Assembly: GCA_900753305.1 (NCBI GenBank)
Contig: CAADYR010000142.1
Coordinates: 1 to 23,175 of the forward strand
From: Lachnospiraceae bacterium
Lineage (GTDB): Bacteria; Bacillota; Clostridia; Lachnospirales; Lachnospiraceae
Direction: 5' to 3'
Length of the DNA: 23,175 bases
The notes under the pieces were generated by a model. The model had not been told where the DNA came from. It saw only the letters and a list, made by a program, of their open reading frames with translations, and searched no databases. The translations under genes and the position numbers were made by a program. Shown here piece after piece: positions 16,174 through 22,562 of the stretch; position 1 is the stretch's first letter; each line of letters opens with the position of its first letter.

Positions 16174-17448
16174 TTAGATACTATTTGCACGGATCATAAT
16201 CAGATGCATCTGTGTAGTATTTGTAGCATCAGGTGCAGACTCGAACTTGATCTCGAATTGAATCTGATTGCTTGATCTCATAGGGAACCATTCAGCAAGA
16301 GGGAATGCATAGACCTTGAATTGCTTGAGCCATGTCTTGTAAGTAAGCAGAGTGTCGAATTCATCAGATCTAGAATTGCAGAGGTAGTCCATCCACTCAA
16401 AGAAGGTGTGGTCAATACCATCTGGATTGTTGTTGTTGTCTACATTGATAATACGCTTCTGTTCACCAGCGATGTTAAGAGAGATACGAGTGAACTTGAC
16501 ATCCTTCAGCTTACTGAAGTTACCATTCTGATCTGTGAACAACATGTACATCATCTTCACAGGGAAGTTGACCAGTACACGGTCATCGATAAAGTCTTGT
16601 CCCTTGGGAATACTGAATGTCTTTGTCATGATCTGGTTCTTAACAAGCTGAGTGTCTTCTGGATCAAAGGTGTCATCACTAGCAGTCTTATAGGAGTGAT
16701 ACCATAGTGTGCATGTATCGAAGTATACACCTGTGATAGTTGTATATTCTCCGTCTATCTTCATCTTTCCAGTACTATCGTAATCAAAGAAGTCAGTGTC
16801 ATTAGTAGGAATGATTTGAGCATCCATCTGTGTCAGATTGATGAATCTCTCCTGTGAACACCCTTCAAAGATATCAGAGAAGTTGACATTGATAGTACAA
16901 TATGCAGTAGTCTCATTCTTCTTCTGAATGAACTTCAGCTTGTTATAGAAGAGTTGTCCATCATATGGTCTGCACGCTATATCAGCAGTCTTTGAAGTGA
17001 CGTTCTTATTATCACTACCACTTAGGTCTTGTGTGTCATAGTAGATATAGGATAGCTCTTTGAGGTTCTCATTCACTACATGATTGTGCTTGTTATCTGT
17101 CATGGTATTAAGCAGAGATCTGATCTGTCCAATGTTCTCATTATCAGCAGAAAGAGTGAGTGTCTTAAGAGCATCACCGTCAAAGTAGGTGTATGTGACC
17201 TTTGTGTTATTTACGATTCCTGCCATATTCTTCTTGACAGGAACCAGTAGAGTAGTATCAGTAGTTTCAGCTGTAAGACCTGTGATCTTAAGCTTTAGAG
17301 TCATACGACTCTTATACAGATCGAAGTATGTATCATCACCACTAGGAGCTATAGTCCAGTTGATGATGTCATTCGATCTGATGTTGTTTGTCTGATTGGA
17401 GAAGACAATCTGTGACTCGTAGTTGTGTGTAGGAGGAATAGTAGACAT
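16174..17448 (-). CDS. Major capsid protein, double-jelly-roll type
   Basis: 424-aa protein. The opening, NIRSNDIINWTIAPSGDDTYFDLYKSRMTLKLKI, matches the start of Polinton/adintovirus hexon-type capsid proteins, in which a '..y.DL..s.l.v.lki' strand pair opens the first jelly roll. Length is near but below the usual 450-600. The remainder is beta-rich with aromatic turns (FDYDSTGKMKI, DTCTLWYHSYK, FTRISLNIAG, WFPMRSSNQIQFEIKF). No membrane segment is seen. It is followed by the ATPase on the same strand, a common pairing in this virus group, and is transcribed divergently from the gene at 17472 with only 23 bp between. The capsid call is from sequence pattern and context; fold prediction would settle it. 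Confidence 0.85.
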   Translation of the reverse strand: MSTIPPTHNYESQIVFSNQTNNIRSNDIINWTIAPSGDDTYFDLYKSRMTLKLKITGLTAETTDTTLLVPVKKNMAGIVNNTKVTYTYFDGDALKTLTLSADNENIGQIRSLLNTMTDNKHNHVVNENLKELSYIYYDTQDLSGSDNKNVTSKTADIACRPYDGQLFYNKLKFIQKKNETTAYCTINVNFSDIFEGCSQERFINLTQMDAQIIPTNDTDFFDYDSTGKMKIDGEYTTITGVYFDTCTLWYHSYKTASDDTFDPEDTQLVKNQIMTKTFSIPKGQDFIDDRVLVNFPVKMMYMLFTDQNGNFSKLKDVKFTRISLNIAGEQKRIINVDNNNNPDGIDHTFFEWMDYLCNSRSDEFDTLLTYKTWLKQFKVYAFPLAEWFPMRSSNQIQFEIKFESAPDATNTTQMHLIMIRANSI

Positions 17449-17464
17449 TTATTACAGTAATAAA
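17448..17464. promoter_or_regulatory. Triloop hairpin in a 23-bp divergent promoter region
   Basis: TTTATTA-CAG-TAATAAA is a perfect 7-bp stem between the divergent start codons of the capsid gene (ATG ends at 17448) and the small plus-strand gene (ATG 17472). Both promoters must overlap this hairpin or lie in the coding sequences. The capsid start context is AATAAATG, like a TAAATG-type late start. Confidence 0.6.
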
Positions 17465-17471
17465 AAAGCAA

Positions 17472-17786
17472 ATGAGTCTCTTAGTATTCCAGAATGGAGT
17501 TTATGTATACAAGTCTATCCCAGATAAGCAGAGCAGTTATATAATCAAGAATGAAAGTCAATCATTAGAGTTTGAAGAGTATGTACCATACTCCAATTGT
17601 TTGTGTAAGCTGGATGTGAGTGATCCTGTGAAGTATATCAACAGTGGGTGTATCACACTGTCATTCGATAGTAGTAGCATGACTGTCTATCCTTGGATGG
17701 AAAGCTTCTATATCACTGTGAAGGACATGGATTCGATTATTATAAGTGATAATGAGTATGCTACGCTCACAGTTGCTCAGATATGA
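17472..17786 (+). CDS. Small beta-rich protein, unknown
   Basis: Predicted 104-aa protein, divergent from the capsid gene and overlapping the end of the next minus-strand gene by 20 bp tail to tail. Alternating hydrophobic residues (CITLSFDSSSMTVY, SFYITVKDMDSIII, YATLTVAQI) suggest a small beta sandwich. The SFYITVKDMDSIIISDNEYATLTV end loosely resembles the closing strands of the modules in the 5913-10149 proteins. It may be a minor capsid or cement protein (inference). Confidence 0.6.
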   Translation: MSLLVFQNGVYVYKSIPDKQSSYIIKNESQSLEFEEYVPYSNCLCKLDVSDPVKYINSGCITLSFDSSSMTVYPWMESFYITVKDMDSIIISDNEYATLTVAQI

Positions 17787-18153
17787 CATGAATGTCTATG
17801 TTCTGAAGATCACTGTAATTGGAGCTTACTGTGATTGTTGTAGGAGACTGAAGGTCAAGGTATCGTGTGATGTGAATACATATAGGTGTGTACTGTCCAA
17901 TTGTAAAAGATTGAACAGATTTAGCAAATGCTATAGAGATATAGAATGGTGAGTCGGTAAATTCTTCTGTAGACTTGTCAATAGCATCATAGAACGAGTC
18001 TGTCACTGTAGCAGAGATATCGATTGAGACTATGTACTTACCAGGTTGTAGGTCTATTGTGGAGTTGTCGAAAGAGGTGAATGACTGAGACTTGATGTCT
18101 CTTGCATTGCATCGCAGAGTATTGTCCTCATTGTAATAGAGGAAGTTCCTCAT
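17767..18153 (-). CDS. Small beta-rich protein, unknown
   Basis: Predicted 128-aa protein on the minus strand. The IDLQPGKYIVSIDISATV segment recalls the 'G.Y.v....' strand of small jelly-roll or C1q-like domains. A similar SKGSYLVTTRLSCY is found in the protein at 21431-22006, so the two may be related. The TTTTACTTTGT motif lies about 47 nt upstream on the minus strand, separated by two hairpins, and the start context is AAAGTAAAGAAATG. A virion decoration role is possible but unsupported beyond composition. Confidence 0.6.
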   Translation of the reverse strand: MRNFLYYNEDNTLRCNARDIKSQSFTSFDNSTIDLQPGKYIVSIDISATVTDSFYDAIDKSTEEFTDSPFYISIAFAKSVQSFTIGQYTPICIHITRYLDLQSPTTITVSSNYSDLQNIDIHVISEQL

Positions 18154-18160
18154 TTCTTTA

Positions 18161-18210
18161 CTTTTCCGAAGGAAAAGCGGAGAAACTTTGTTTCTCCTTA
18201 CAAAGTAAAA
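18161..18210. repeat. Three hairpins between divergent small genes
   Basis: CTTTTCC-GAA-GGAAAAG (18161-18177), GGAGAAAC-TTT-GTTTCTCC (18179-18197) and a short TTAC-AAA-GTAA (18198-18208). The last, read on the minus strand, is the TTTTACTTTGT motif (18200-18210). The cluster fills the gap between start codons at 18153 (minus) and 18210 (plus), so it presumably holds both promoters. The first hairpin is the inverse-loop twin of 9449-9465. Confidence 0.88.
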
Positions 18211-18425
18211 TGGATTATGACGAACCTCCTACATGGTGCCAACGTCTTAAGAAGATGCTCCTGTGTTGTACTAACACCAAACGCAAGGCAGTATTGAAAG
18301 CCACATGTGACGATTCATGCTGCTGTCATGGGAAACAGTCTCTTGTGATAGCATATGATGAGAAGTCTAGTGACTCTGATAGCACAGACATATCGATTGA
18401 AAGTGACAAAGTAAAAGTGTCTTAG
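18210..18425 (+). CDS. Cysteine-rich 71-aa peptide, unknown
   Basis: Starts at the ATG in AAAGTAAAATG; an upstream in-frame ATG at 18102 lies inside the opposite gene and is rejected. Sequence features are WCQRLKKMLLCC near the N-terminus, a basic stretch, CDDSCCCHG, then an acidic Ser/Asp-rich tail. Eight Cys in 71 residues with clustered CC/CCC next to a basic amphipathic segment suggest S-acylation and membrane association, or metal binding. This is inference, with no family recognised. It lies tail to tail with the KilA-N gene. Confidence 0.55.
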   Translation: MDYDEPPTWCQRLKKMLLCCTNTKRKAVLKATCDDSCCCHGKQSLVIAYDEKSSDSDSTDISIESDKVKVS

Positions 18426-18451
18426 TATTTGTTCTCTTTTCACTTTGTAGT

Positions 18452-19276
18452 TTACTCTTCGATGTCCTCATCCAGTTCAAGGTCTGTTCTCCAACACAGG
18501 TCAACTCTTGTTTGCTTCAAAGCAGCACGAATGTCTCTTGTGAAGTATCTGTGATCTGCATTCCAAGAAGACTTCGGAATGGTGAATACACTCATGTTCT
18601 CGGCTTTACCATCATACTGTTGAATCACTGGAAGAAGGTTGTTGTAAGCATTCAACTTGAAGACATGTCCATTAGGAAGGTTCTTCACATAGTAGATCTT
18701 TTCATCTTCTATCTTCTTACCCTTCAGTGTCTGATGAACGTATCTAGATCGCAGGATGATCTTGTCTGGTGTATCTTTCAGAGTGAGAACATAAGTCCAC
18801 TGAGAGTCTTCATCATTTGGTATGTATCGTGTTCTTAGATGTCTCACTTCCTTCCTCAAGAAGTCGTTGTTCTTCTCACGACACTCCTTGAGGAATGTGT
18901 AGACAGAGATGGCAAACTGTGAATCAGCCCACATCAAGCAAGCAATGAGTAACTCTTCACAGATTACATAACCTTGACTTGCAGTACCAAAGGTCTTGCT
19001 GAAGGATACATACTTGATTACTCCATCGATATCCCACAATCCAGTACTTTTGACAGATTGACACACGGGGTCAGGATCCTGACCCCGTGTATACTTTGGC
19101 CAATTCTCTAGTAACTCCTGTGTTTGTTGATTCTGTAGATATGCTTTGAATACCTTGTTCATATGATGCAGCGTGTTGTACTGATTGAGCAGATCAGACA
19201 CAAGGAACATACGTATGTCATTAATGATAGTAGATCTGATATCGTATGCAAAGAACTTAACAACAGTGAAATCCAT
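18452..19276 (-). CDS. KilA-N domain protein
   Basis: 274-aa protein. Residues about 15-130 fit the KilA-N DNA-binding domain found in many large DNA viruses and phages: IRMFLVSDLLNQYNTL..MNKVFKAYLQNQQTQELLENW, then GYVICEELLIACLMWADSQFAISVYTFL, equivalent to the family's 'G.yvhp.La..la.W.sp.fa..V'. The C-terminal region (about 150-270; YVLTLKDTPDKIILRSRYVHQTL, LPNGHVFKLNAYNNLLPVI) resembles the accessory domain often fused to KilA-N. It is likely a DNA-binding regulator; the target is unknown. A perfect 28-bp palindrome interrupts the domain at residues 63-72, between its two conserved halves. A TTTTCACTTTGA variant of the promoter motif lies just upstream (19289-19301). Confidence 0.82.
   Translation of the reverse strand: MDFTVVKFFAYDIRSTIINDIRMFLVSDLLNQYNTLHHMNKVFKAYLQNQQTQELLENWPKYTRGQDPDPVCQSVKSTGLWDIDGVIKYVSFSKTFGTASQGYVICEELLIACLMWADSQFAISVYTFLKECREKNNDFLRKEVRHLRTRYIPNDEDSQWTYVLTLKDTPDKIILRSRYVHQTLKGKKIEDEKIYYVKNLPNGHVFKLNAYNNLLPVIQQYDGKAENMSVFTIPKSSWNADHRYFTRDIRAALKQTRVDLCWRTDLELDEDIEE
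19063..19090. repeat. Perfect 28-bp GC-rich palindrome inside the KilA-N gene
   Basis: ACACGGGGTCAGGA followed by TCCTGACCCCGTGT, perfectly self-complementary with GGATCC at its centre and no loop. It is far more GC-rich than the surrounding gene and encodes TRGQDPDPVC in frame. It differs from the triloop family by lacking a 3-nt loop. Confidence 0.95.
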
Positions 19277-19288
19277 TTTGCTGTTATG

Positions 19289-19301
19289 TCAAAGTGAAAA
19301 G
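19289..19301 (-). promoter_or_regulatory. Variant promoter motif CTTTTCACTTTGA (minus strand)
   Basis: One-base variant of the TTTTACTTTG element, 12 nt before the KilA-N start codon on the minus strand. Confidence 0.45.
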
Positions 19302-19326
19302 ACTATGTAGTCTCAATCATAGTTAA

Positions 19327-19366
19327 GGAGTTGCTTTGCAACTCCGCGTTTGAGCGAAGCTCAAAC
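19327..19366. repeat. Two triloop hairpins at the fibre gene 3' end
   Basis: GGAGTTGC-TTT-GCAACTCC (19327-19345) and GTTTGAGC-GAA-GCTCAAAC (19348-19366), both perfect 8-bp stems. The second contains the last codon and the TGA stop of the fibre-like gene (minus strand). The first belongs to the GGAGTTG/CAACTCC family also found at 9387, 9427 and 11512. Confidence 0.92.
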
Positions 19367-20446
19367 TTCAAGGAATGATATCTGTCCAGCATTGGTCTTG
19401 TCAAGTATAGGCAGATTAAGACCCATAGTAGACCAGTTCTTGTCTGTTGTTAGGAACAGATCAGGCTTTGCAGTGGCTAGTAGAGCACTTACACCAGAGA
19501 AATGAAGCTGTAGAACACCACTCTCAGGATGAAAGATCAACTGTGATGCAATGATGTTAGTAGAGTCAGCACCAATCTTTAATGTCACTGAAACAGGAGA
19601 TGATTGCTCATCAAATACCGAGGTATCCTCAATCTTGAACCAGAAGGTTGCGTCAACGAAGTACTTGGAATTGGTCTTTAAATTGAAAGTAGGACTGTAT
19701 TGGAACTTACCATTACCACTTCCTTGTATCTTGAGGTCATTTCCATCAAGAGCAGCAATGTTGTTTGTAGCCACAGAGAGTTTGTATGTGACTGCTTGAC
19801 GTTGAGCAACTTCACCTTGTGAGAAGCTGACATTACCACTTGCATCCACATTGAGATTATAATTACCAGCTGTAGCAGGGACATTGATCTTGTTGATTCT
19901 ACCCTTGTTGTACTGAACAATCTGGTTGTCTGATTTAGCACAGTCAAAGATGTTCTCAAATATCGTTGAACCAGACAATACAACTGTAGTCAGTTCACCA
20001 GAGTTGTTATGTAACATTGAATAACCTTCATCAATTGCGAGAGCTTTCCATGCAGAGAGAGTAGTATTGTAGTAGTATAGAGCAGAACCAGATGTCTGTG
20101 GTGTGATTCCATAGAGTTGTGAGATGACATTGACTCCCTTGATTGATTGAGATGTATACCCTTCAAGACCTTTGTATACAACACCATAGATATCATTCTC
20201 TTTCTTAGGCATTGTGAATTTGGTGAAGCCACTACTATTCACAACAACTGGTGCAAATGGACTATCTGAAATAATCGGAGTACCAGCTGTGGTTTTGAAT
20301 GAAGCAGGAGAGATTTCAGTCTCGACTGTACTTACTGAGATAGTACCGTCTGTCACTTTGAAGCCATATGAACCGTTTGAAAGACCTGAAGCATCAATAC
20401 GCTTGAGATGCCCATTCGAATGAACAACAAACTTGTCGTTACCCAT
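19361..20446 (-). CDS. Fibre/spike-like protein
   Basis: 361-aa Gly/Ser/Thr/Asn-rich, beta-rich protein. An internal duplication is visible: HSNGHLKRIDASGLSNGSYGF (about 9-29) plus KVTDGTISVS (30-39), against YNKGRINKINVPATAGNYNL (179-198) plus NVDASGNVSFS (199-209). Such G-x-Y...V.dG.vS.s units resemble shaft or registration repeats of trimeric phage and viral fibres. The C-terminal 130 residues (KYFVDATFWFKI..VSVTLKIGADS..LIFHPESGVLQLHFSGV) look like a compact beta-sandwich head. A receptor-binding spike at the vertex is the likely role (inference; no clear family). It is transcribed divergently from the integrase, with a 17-bp spacer. Confidence 0.65.
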   Translation of the reverse strand: MGNDKFVVHSNGHLKRIDASGLSNGSYGFKVTDGTISVSTVETEISPASFKTTAGTPIISDSPFAPVVVNSSGFTKFTMPKKENDIYGVVYKGLEGYTSQSIKGVNVISQLYGITPQTSGSALYYYNTTLSAWKALAIDEGYSMLHNNSGELTTVVLSGSTIFENIFDCAKSDNQIVQYNKGRINKINVPATAGNYNLNVDASGNVSFSQGEVAQRQAVTYKLSVATNNIAALDGNDLKIQGSGNGKFQYSPTFNLKTNSKYFVDATFWFKIEDTSVFDEQSSPVSVTLKIGADSTNIIASQLIFHPESGVLQLHFSGVSALLATAKPDLFLTTDKNWSTMGLNLPILDKTNAGQISFLEV

Positions 20447-20462
20447 TTACTTTGTAAGTAAA
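20446..20462. promoter_or_regulatory. Divergent-promoter hairpin TTTACTT-TGT-AAGTAAA
   Basis: Perfect 7-bp stem with 3-nt loop that occupies essentially all of the 17-bp spacer between the fibre gene (minus, ATG ends 20446) and the integrase gene (plus, ATG 20464). It contains TTTACTTTGT read on the plus strand. On the minus strand the fibre start reads AAGTAAATG. Confidence 0.65.
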
Positions 20463-20463
20463 A

Positions 20464-21462
20464 ATGAATGCTGAAGATAAGGAGCTTCGAACAAGAGCCA
20501 AGAAGAAAGGTGCTTGTAGAGTGTATCTGAATCGATTCACAAGGAACATCTACTACATCGATCTGATTGACTTCTCGAGTAAGCAGAACAGATGGATACA
20601 GGACCAGTTCAAGGCAAGCAACACAGTCAACTTCAACAAGAACAAAGGATACAAGTATGTTCTTGTGTGTATCGATGGATACAGTAGGTATTTGATGATA
20701 CGATTACTCAAGTCCAAAGATGCAAAGACAGTCTGTAGTGCAATGCAGGACATCATCAAGTACTACGGAGCACCACAACACATCAACTGTGATCAAGGCA
20801 CAGAGTTTGTGAATGCTATCTTCAAGAAGAATGTACTGGAGAAGTATGGCATTAAGATGTATCACATGCATTCAGACAACAAGTCTGTCTTTGCTGAACG
20901 AGCGATTCGAACGATCAAAGAGAACATCATCACACCATTCAATCGTTCAAAAGGTATATGGTACGAGTACATTGACCAAGCAGTGAAGAAGCACAATGAA
21001 CATGTGAATAGCGAGACAGGGTACTCACCGAATGATATATGGAAGAACAACATAGTGTATATTGAGAGGGATAGACCTGATGAACTGACTGCTAAAGACA
21101 CTACACCACAATTTGCAGTTGGTGATTACGTGCGAGTAGTAAAGAAACCAAGTGTGTTGCAGAAGTCTTCACTGACGTTCAAGTGGTCTGAGACACTGTA
21201 TGAAGTGACTGACATTGATACAACGATGATGCCAGTCATGTACACTGTGAAGAACACTGACACTGACTCAGAATCTGTGCGTAAGTACTACCATTGGGAA
21301 CTACTGAAGAGTAAATGCAAGCCAACTGTCAAGTCAATCATTCAGACTCGAACACAAAGTGAAAAGAATCCAGACAAGCTACGTGAAGCAGCTAGATCAC
21401 ACAGACCTGTTACTCGAAGTGTTGCTAAGTCTAAGAAAGTAGCTCGAAAGCGATCGAAATAG
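20464..21462 (+). CDS. RVE-type DDE integrase
   Basis: 332-aa Polinton-type integrase of the retroviral superfamily, expected to insert the element through its terminal repeats. The catalytic triad is D33 (YYIDLIDF), D110 (INCDQGTEF) and E145 (SVFAERAIRT), with 34 residues between the last two. The YKYVLVCIDGYSRY strand (64-76) follows D33. A C-terminal SH3-like region is seen at about 217-282 (FAVGDYVRVV, FKWSETLYEVTDI, YYHWELLK), then a basic tail (RPVTRSVAKSKKVARKRSK) that could serve in DNA binding or nuclear import. Only about 30 residues precede the catalytic core, and no HHCC zinc motif is visible. The 3' end overlaps the next minus-strand gene by 32 bp. Confidence 0.95.
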   Translation: MNAEDKELRTRAKKKGACRVYLNRFTRNIYYIDLIDFSSKQNRWIQDQFKASNTVNFNKNKGYKYVLVCIDGYSRYLMIRLLKSKDAKTVCSAMQDIIKYYGAPQHINCDQGTEFVNAIFKKNVLEKYGIKMYHMHSDNKSVFAERAIRTIKENIITPFNRSKGIWYEYIDQAVKKHNEHVNSETGYSPNDIWKNNIVYIERDRPDELTAKDTTPQFAVGDYVRVVKKPSVLQKSSLTFKWSETLYEVTDIDTTMMPVMYTVKNTDTDSESVRKYYHWELLKSKCKPTVKSIIQTRTQSEKNPDKLREAARSHRPVTRSVAKSKKVARKRSK

Positions 21463-22006
21463 ACTTATGTCCCTTCAAGAATAGACATTTAGGCATATTT
21501 GTCTCAACTGTTACATTGTACGTTCCTTCAAGAAGTATAGGGATAAGACACACGTCACTAGCATTGTAGACAACAGAGAGAGTGTCTACAACCTTGGTCT
21601 CAAGTACACAAGACGGTGTACTATCAGCTTCACTTTGGATGAGTACTCTGATGTAGTAGCCATACTTAGCTACATCATCATAGCTGTTGCAACCATTCCA
21701 TGTCTCTGGTACGTTCTCATTATAACAAGATAGTCTTGTTGTTACGAGATAGCTACCTTTCGATAGATAGAAAGACTCTCTGACAGTGTTAAGAGGTGTA
21801 TTCTCTGTTGGTGTGTAGTCAAATACGAATGCATTGTTCACTTTGACAATGATTTTGGCATCTGTCCAAGAGTACTTAGGTGTTCCATCTGGCTTGGACT
21901 CACGAACCAGCACGTGTAGACCATCCTTCTCAGGCATTGAGATAAGCATACTGTCCAGTTTGTTGAATGTATACCTGTTTCCATTTGATGAGAATATGTA
22001 AGACAT
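21431..22006 (-). CDS. Beta-rich protein, possible jelly-roll, unknown
   Basis: Predicted 191-aa protein, tail to tail with the integrase (32-bp overlap), starting 9 bp after the stop of the gene at 22016-22528. SFYLSKGSYLVTTRLSCYNE, YGYYIRVLIQSE, and LLEGTYNVTVETN followed by SISIAFELL give regularly spaced strands with G-x-Y, like C1q/TNF-type or other single jelly rolls. Similarity to the 128-aa protein at 17767-18153 is suggested by the shared G-x-Y-x-V-strand. No promoter motif lies in the gap, so co-transcription with its upstream neighbour is likely. It may be the penton or a decoration protein, but this is speculative. Confidence 0.6.
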   Translation of the reverse strand: MSYIFSSNGNRYTFNKLDSMLISMPEKDGLHVLVRESKPDGTPKYSWTDAKIIVKVNNAFVFDYTPTENTPLNTVRESFYLSKGSYLVTTRLSCYNENVPETWNGCNSYDDVAKYGYYIRVLIQSEADSTPSCVLETKVVDTLSVVYNASDVCLIPILLEGTYNVTVETNMPKCLFLKGHKSISIAFELLS

Positions 22007-22015
22007 TACTTAATC

Positions 22016-22528
22016 TTAGGAATAATAACGCTGATATGCACGGACATAGATAGCGTTAAGACAGTAACCATCGTCTATAAATAGGTCTGCCAATTCAGAC
22101 GGTGTTTGTTCATCAGTCACTTGATAGACAACACGTACATAGTAGTTGGAGTAAAAGTAAGTCTTACGTGTTGGTGTGACCACTTCAATCATGCGAAGAG
22201 GATCTGGCACGTGATAGAAGAAGTTGAGACGTTTGTTAAGCAGATTGTTTTGTCTCAACTGAGGAAGTAAGTAGTTCCATTCCTCTTGTGTGAAGATATC
22301 AGGCTTCTGTATGACACTGAAGACCATCTGCTCACACTCGTAGTTGTGAAGGATGAGACCACAATTAAGATTGCCTTCTTGCTCAATCTCAGAAAAGCCA
22401 AAGACTCGTTCAGTGTTGATCTGATACTTAGAGTGTATGATGATGTCAGCCAGCTTGATGTTATGCTCTCTACACGTCTCTACAATAGACTTCCATGTGT
22501 TCTGTTCTGTCTTGTAATAGAGATTCAT
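22016..22528 (-). CDS. 170-aa protein, unknown function
   Basis: Predicted protein starting after a TTTTACTTTGA motif (22541-22552, minus strand). The N-terminal half (TWKSIVETCREHNIKLADII, ERVFGFSEIE) looks alpha/beta; the C-terminal half is aromatic-rich (KTYFYSNYYVRVVYQV, YVRAYQRYYS). I see no catalytic motif, signal peptide or membrane segment and do not recognise the family. Its location among minus-strand genes near the right end, with the next gene 9 bp downstream, suggests an operon-like pair. Confidence 0.6.
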   Translation of the reverse strand: MNLYYKTEQNTWKSIVETCREHNIKLADIIIHSKYQINTERVFGFSEIEQEGNLNCGLILHNYECEQMVFSVIQKPDIFTQEEWNYLLPQLRQNNLLNKRLNFFYHVPDPLRMIEVVTPTRKTYFYSNYYVRVVYQVTDEQTPSELADLFIDDGYCLNAIYVRAYQRYYS

Positions 22529-22540
22529 TTCTTGAATGTG

Positions 22541-22552
22541 TCAAAGTAAAAT
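22541..22552 (-). promoter_or_regulatory. TTTTACTTTGA motif (minus strand)
   Basis: Match to the element-wide upstream motif, 12 nt before the ATG of the 170-aa protein gene. The whole gap to the preceding gene is 34 bp. Confidence 0.5.
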
Positions 22553-22562
22553 AAGACGTTGT

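Noticed and set aside
18102..18209. Upstream ATG extending the Cys-rich peptide
   Set aside because: It lies inside the opposite-strand gene and runs through the hairpin/promoter cluster.
20464..21462. Retroviral or LTR retrotransposon origin of the window
   Set aside because: No reverse transcriptase, RNase H or gag is present; the integrase sits with a protein-primed polymerase, capsid protein and packaging ATPase, as in Mavericks.
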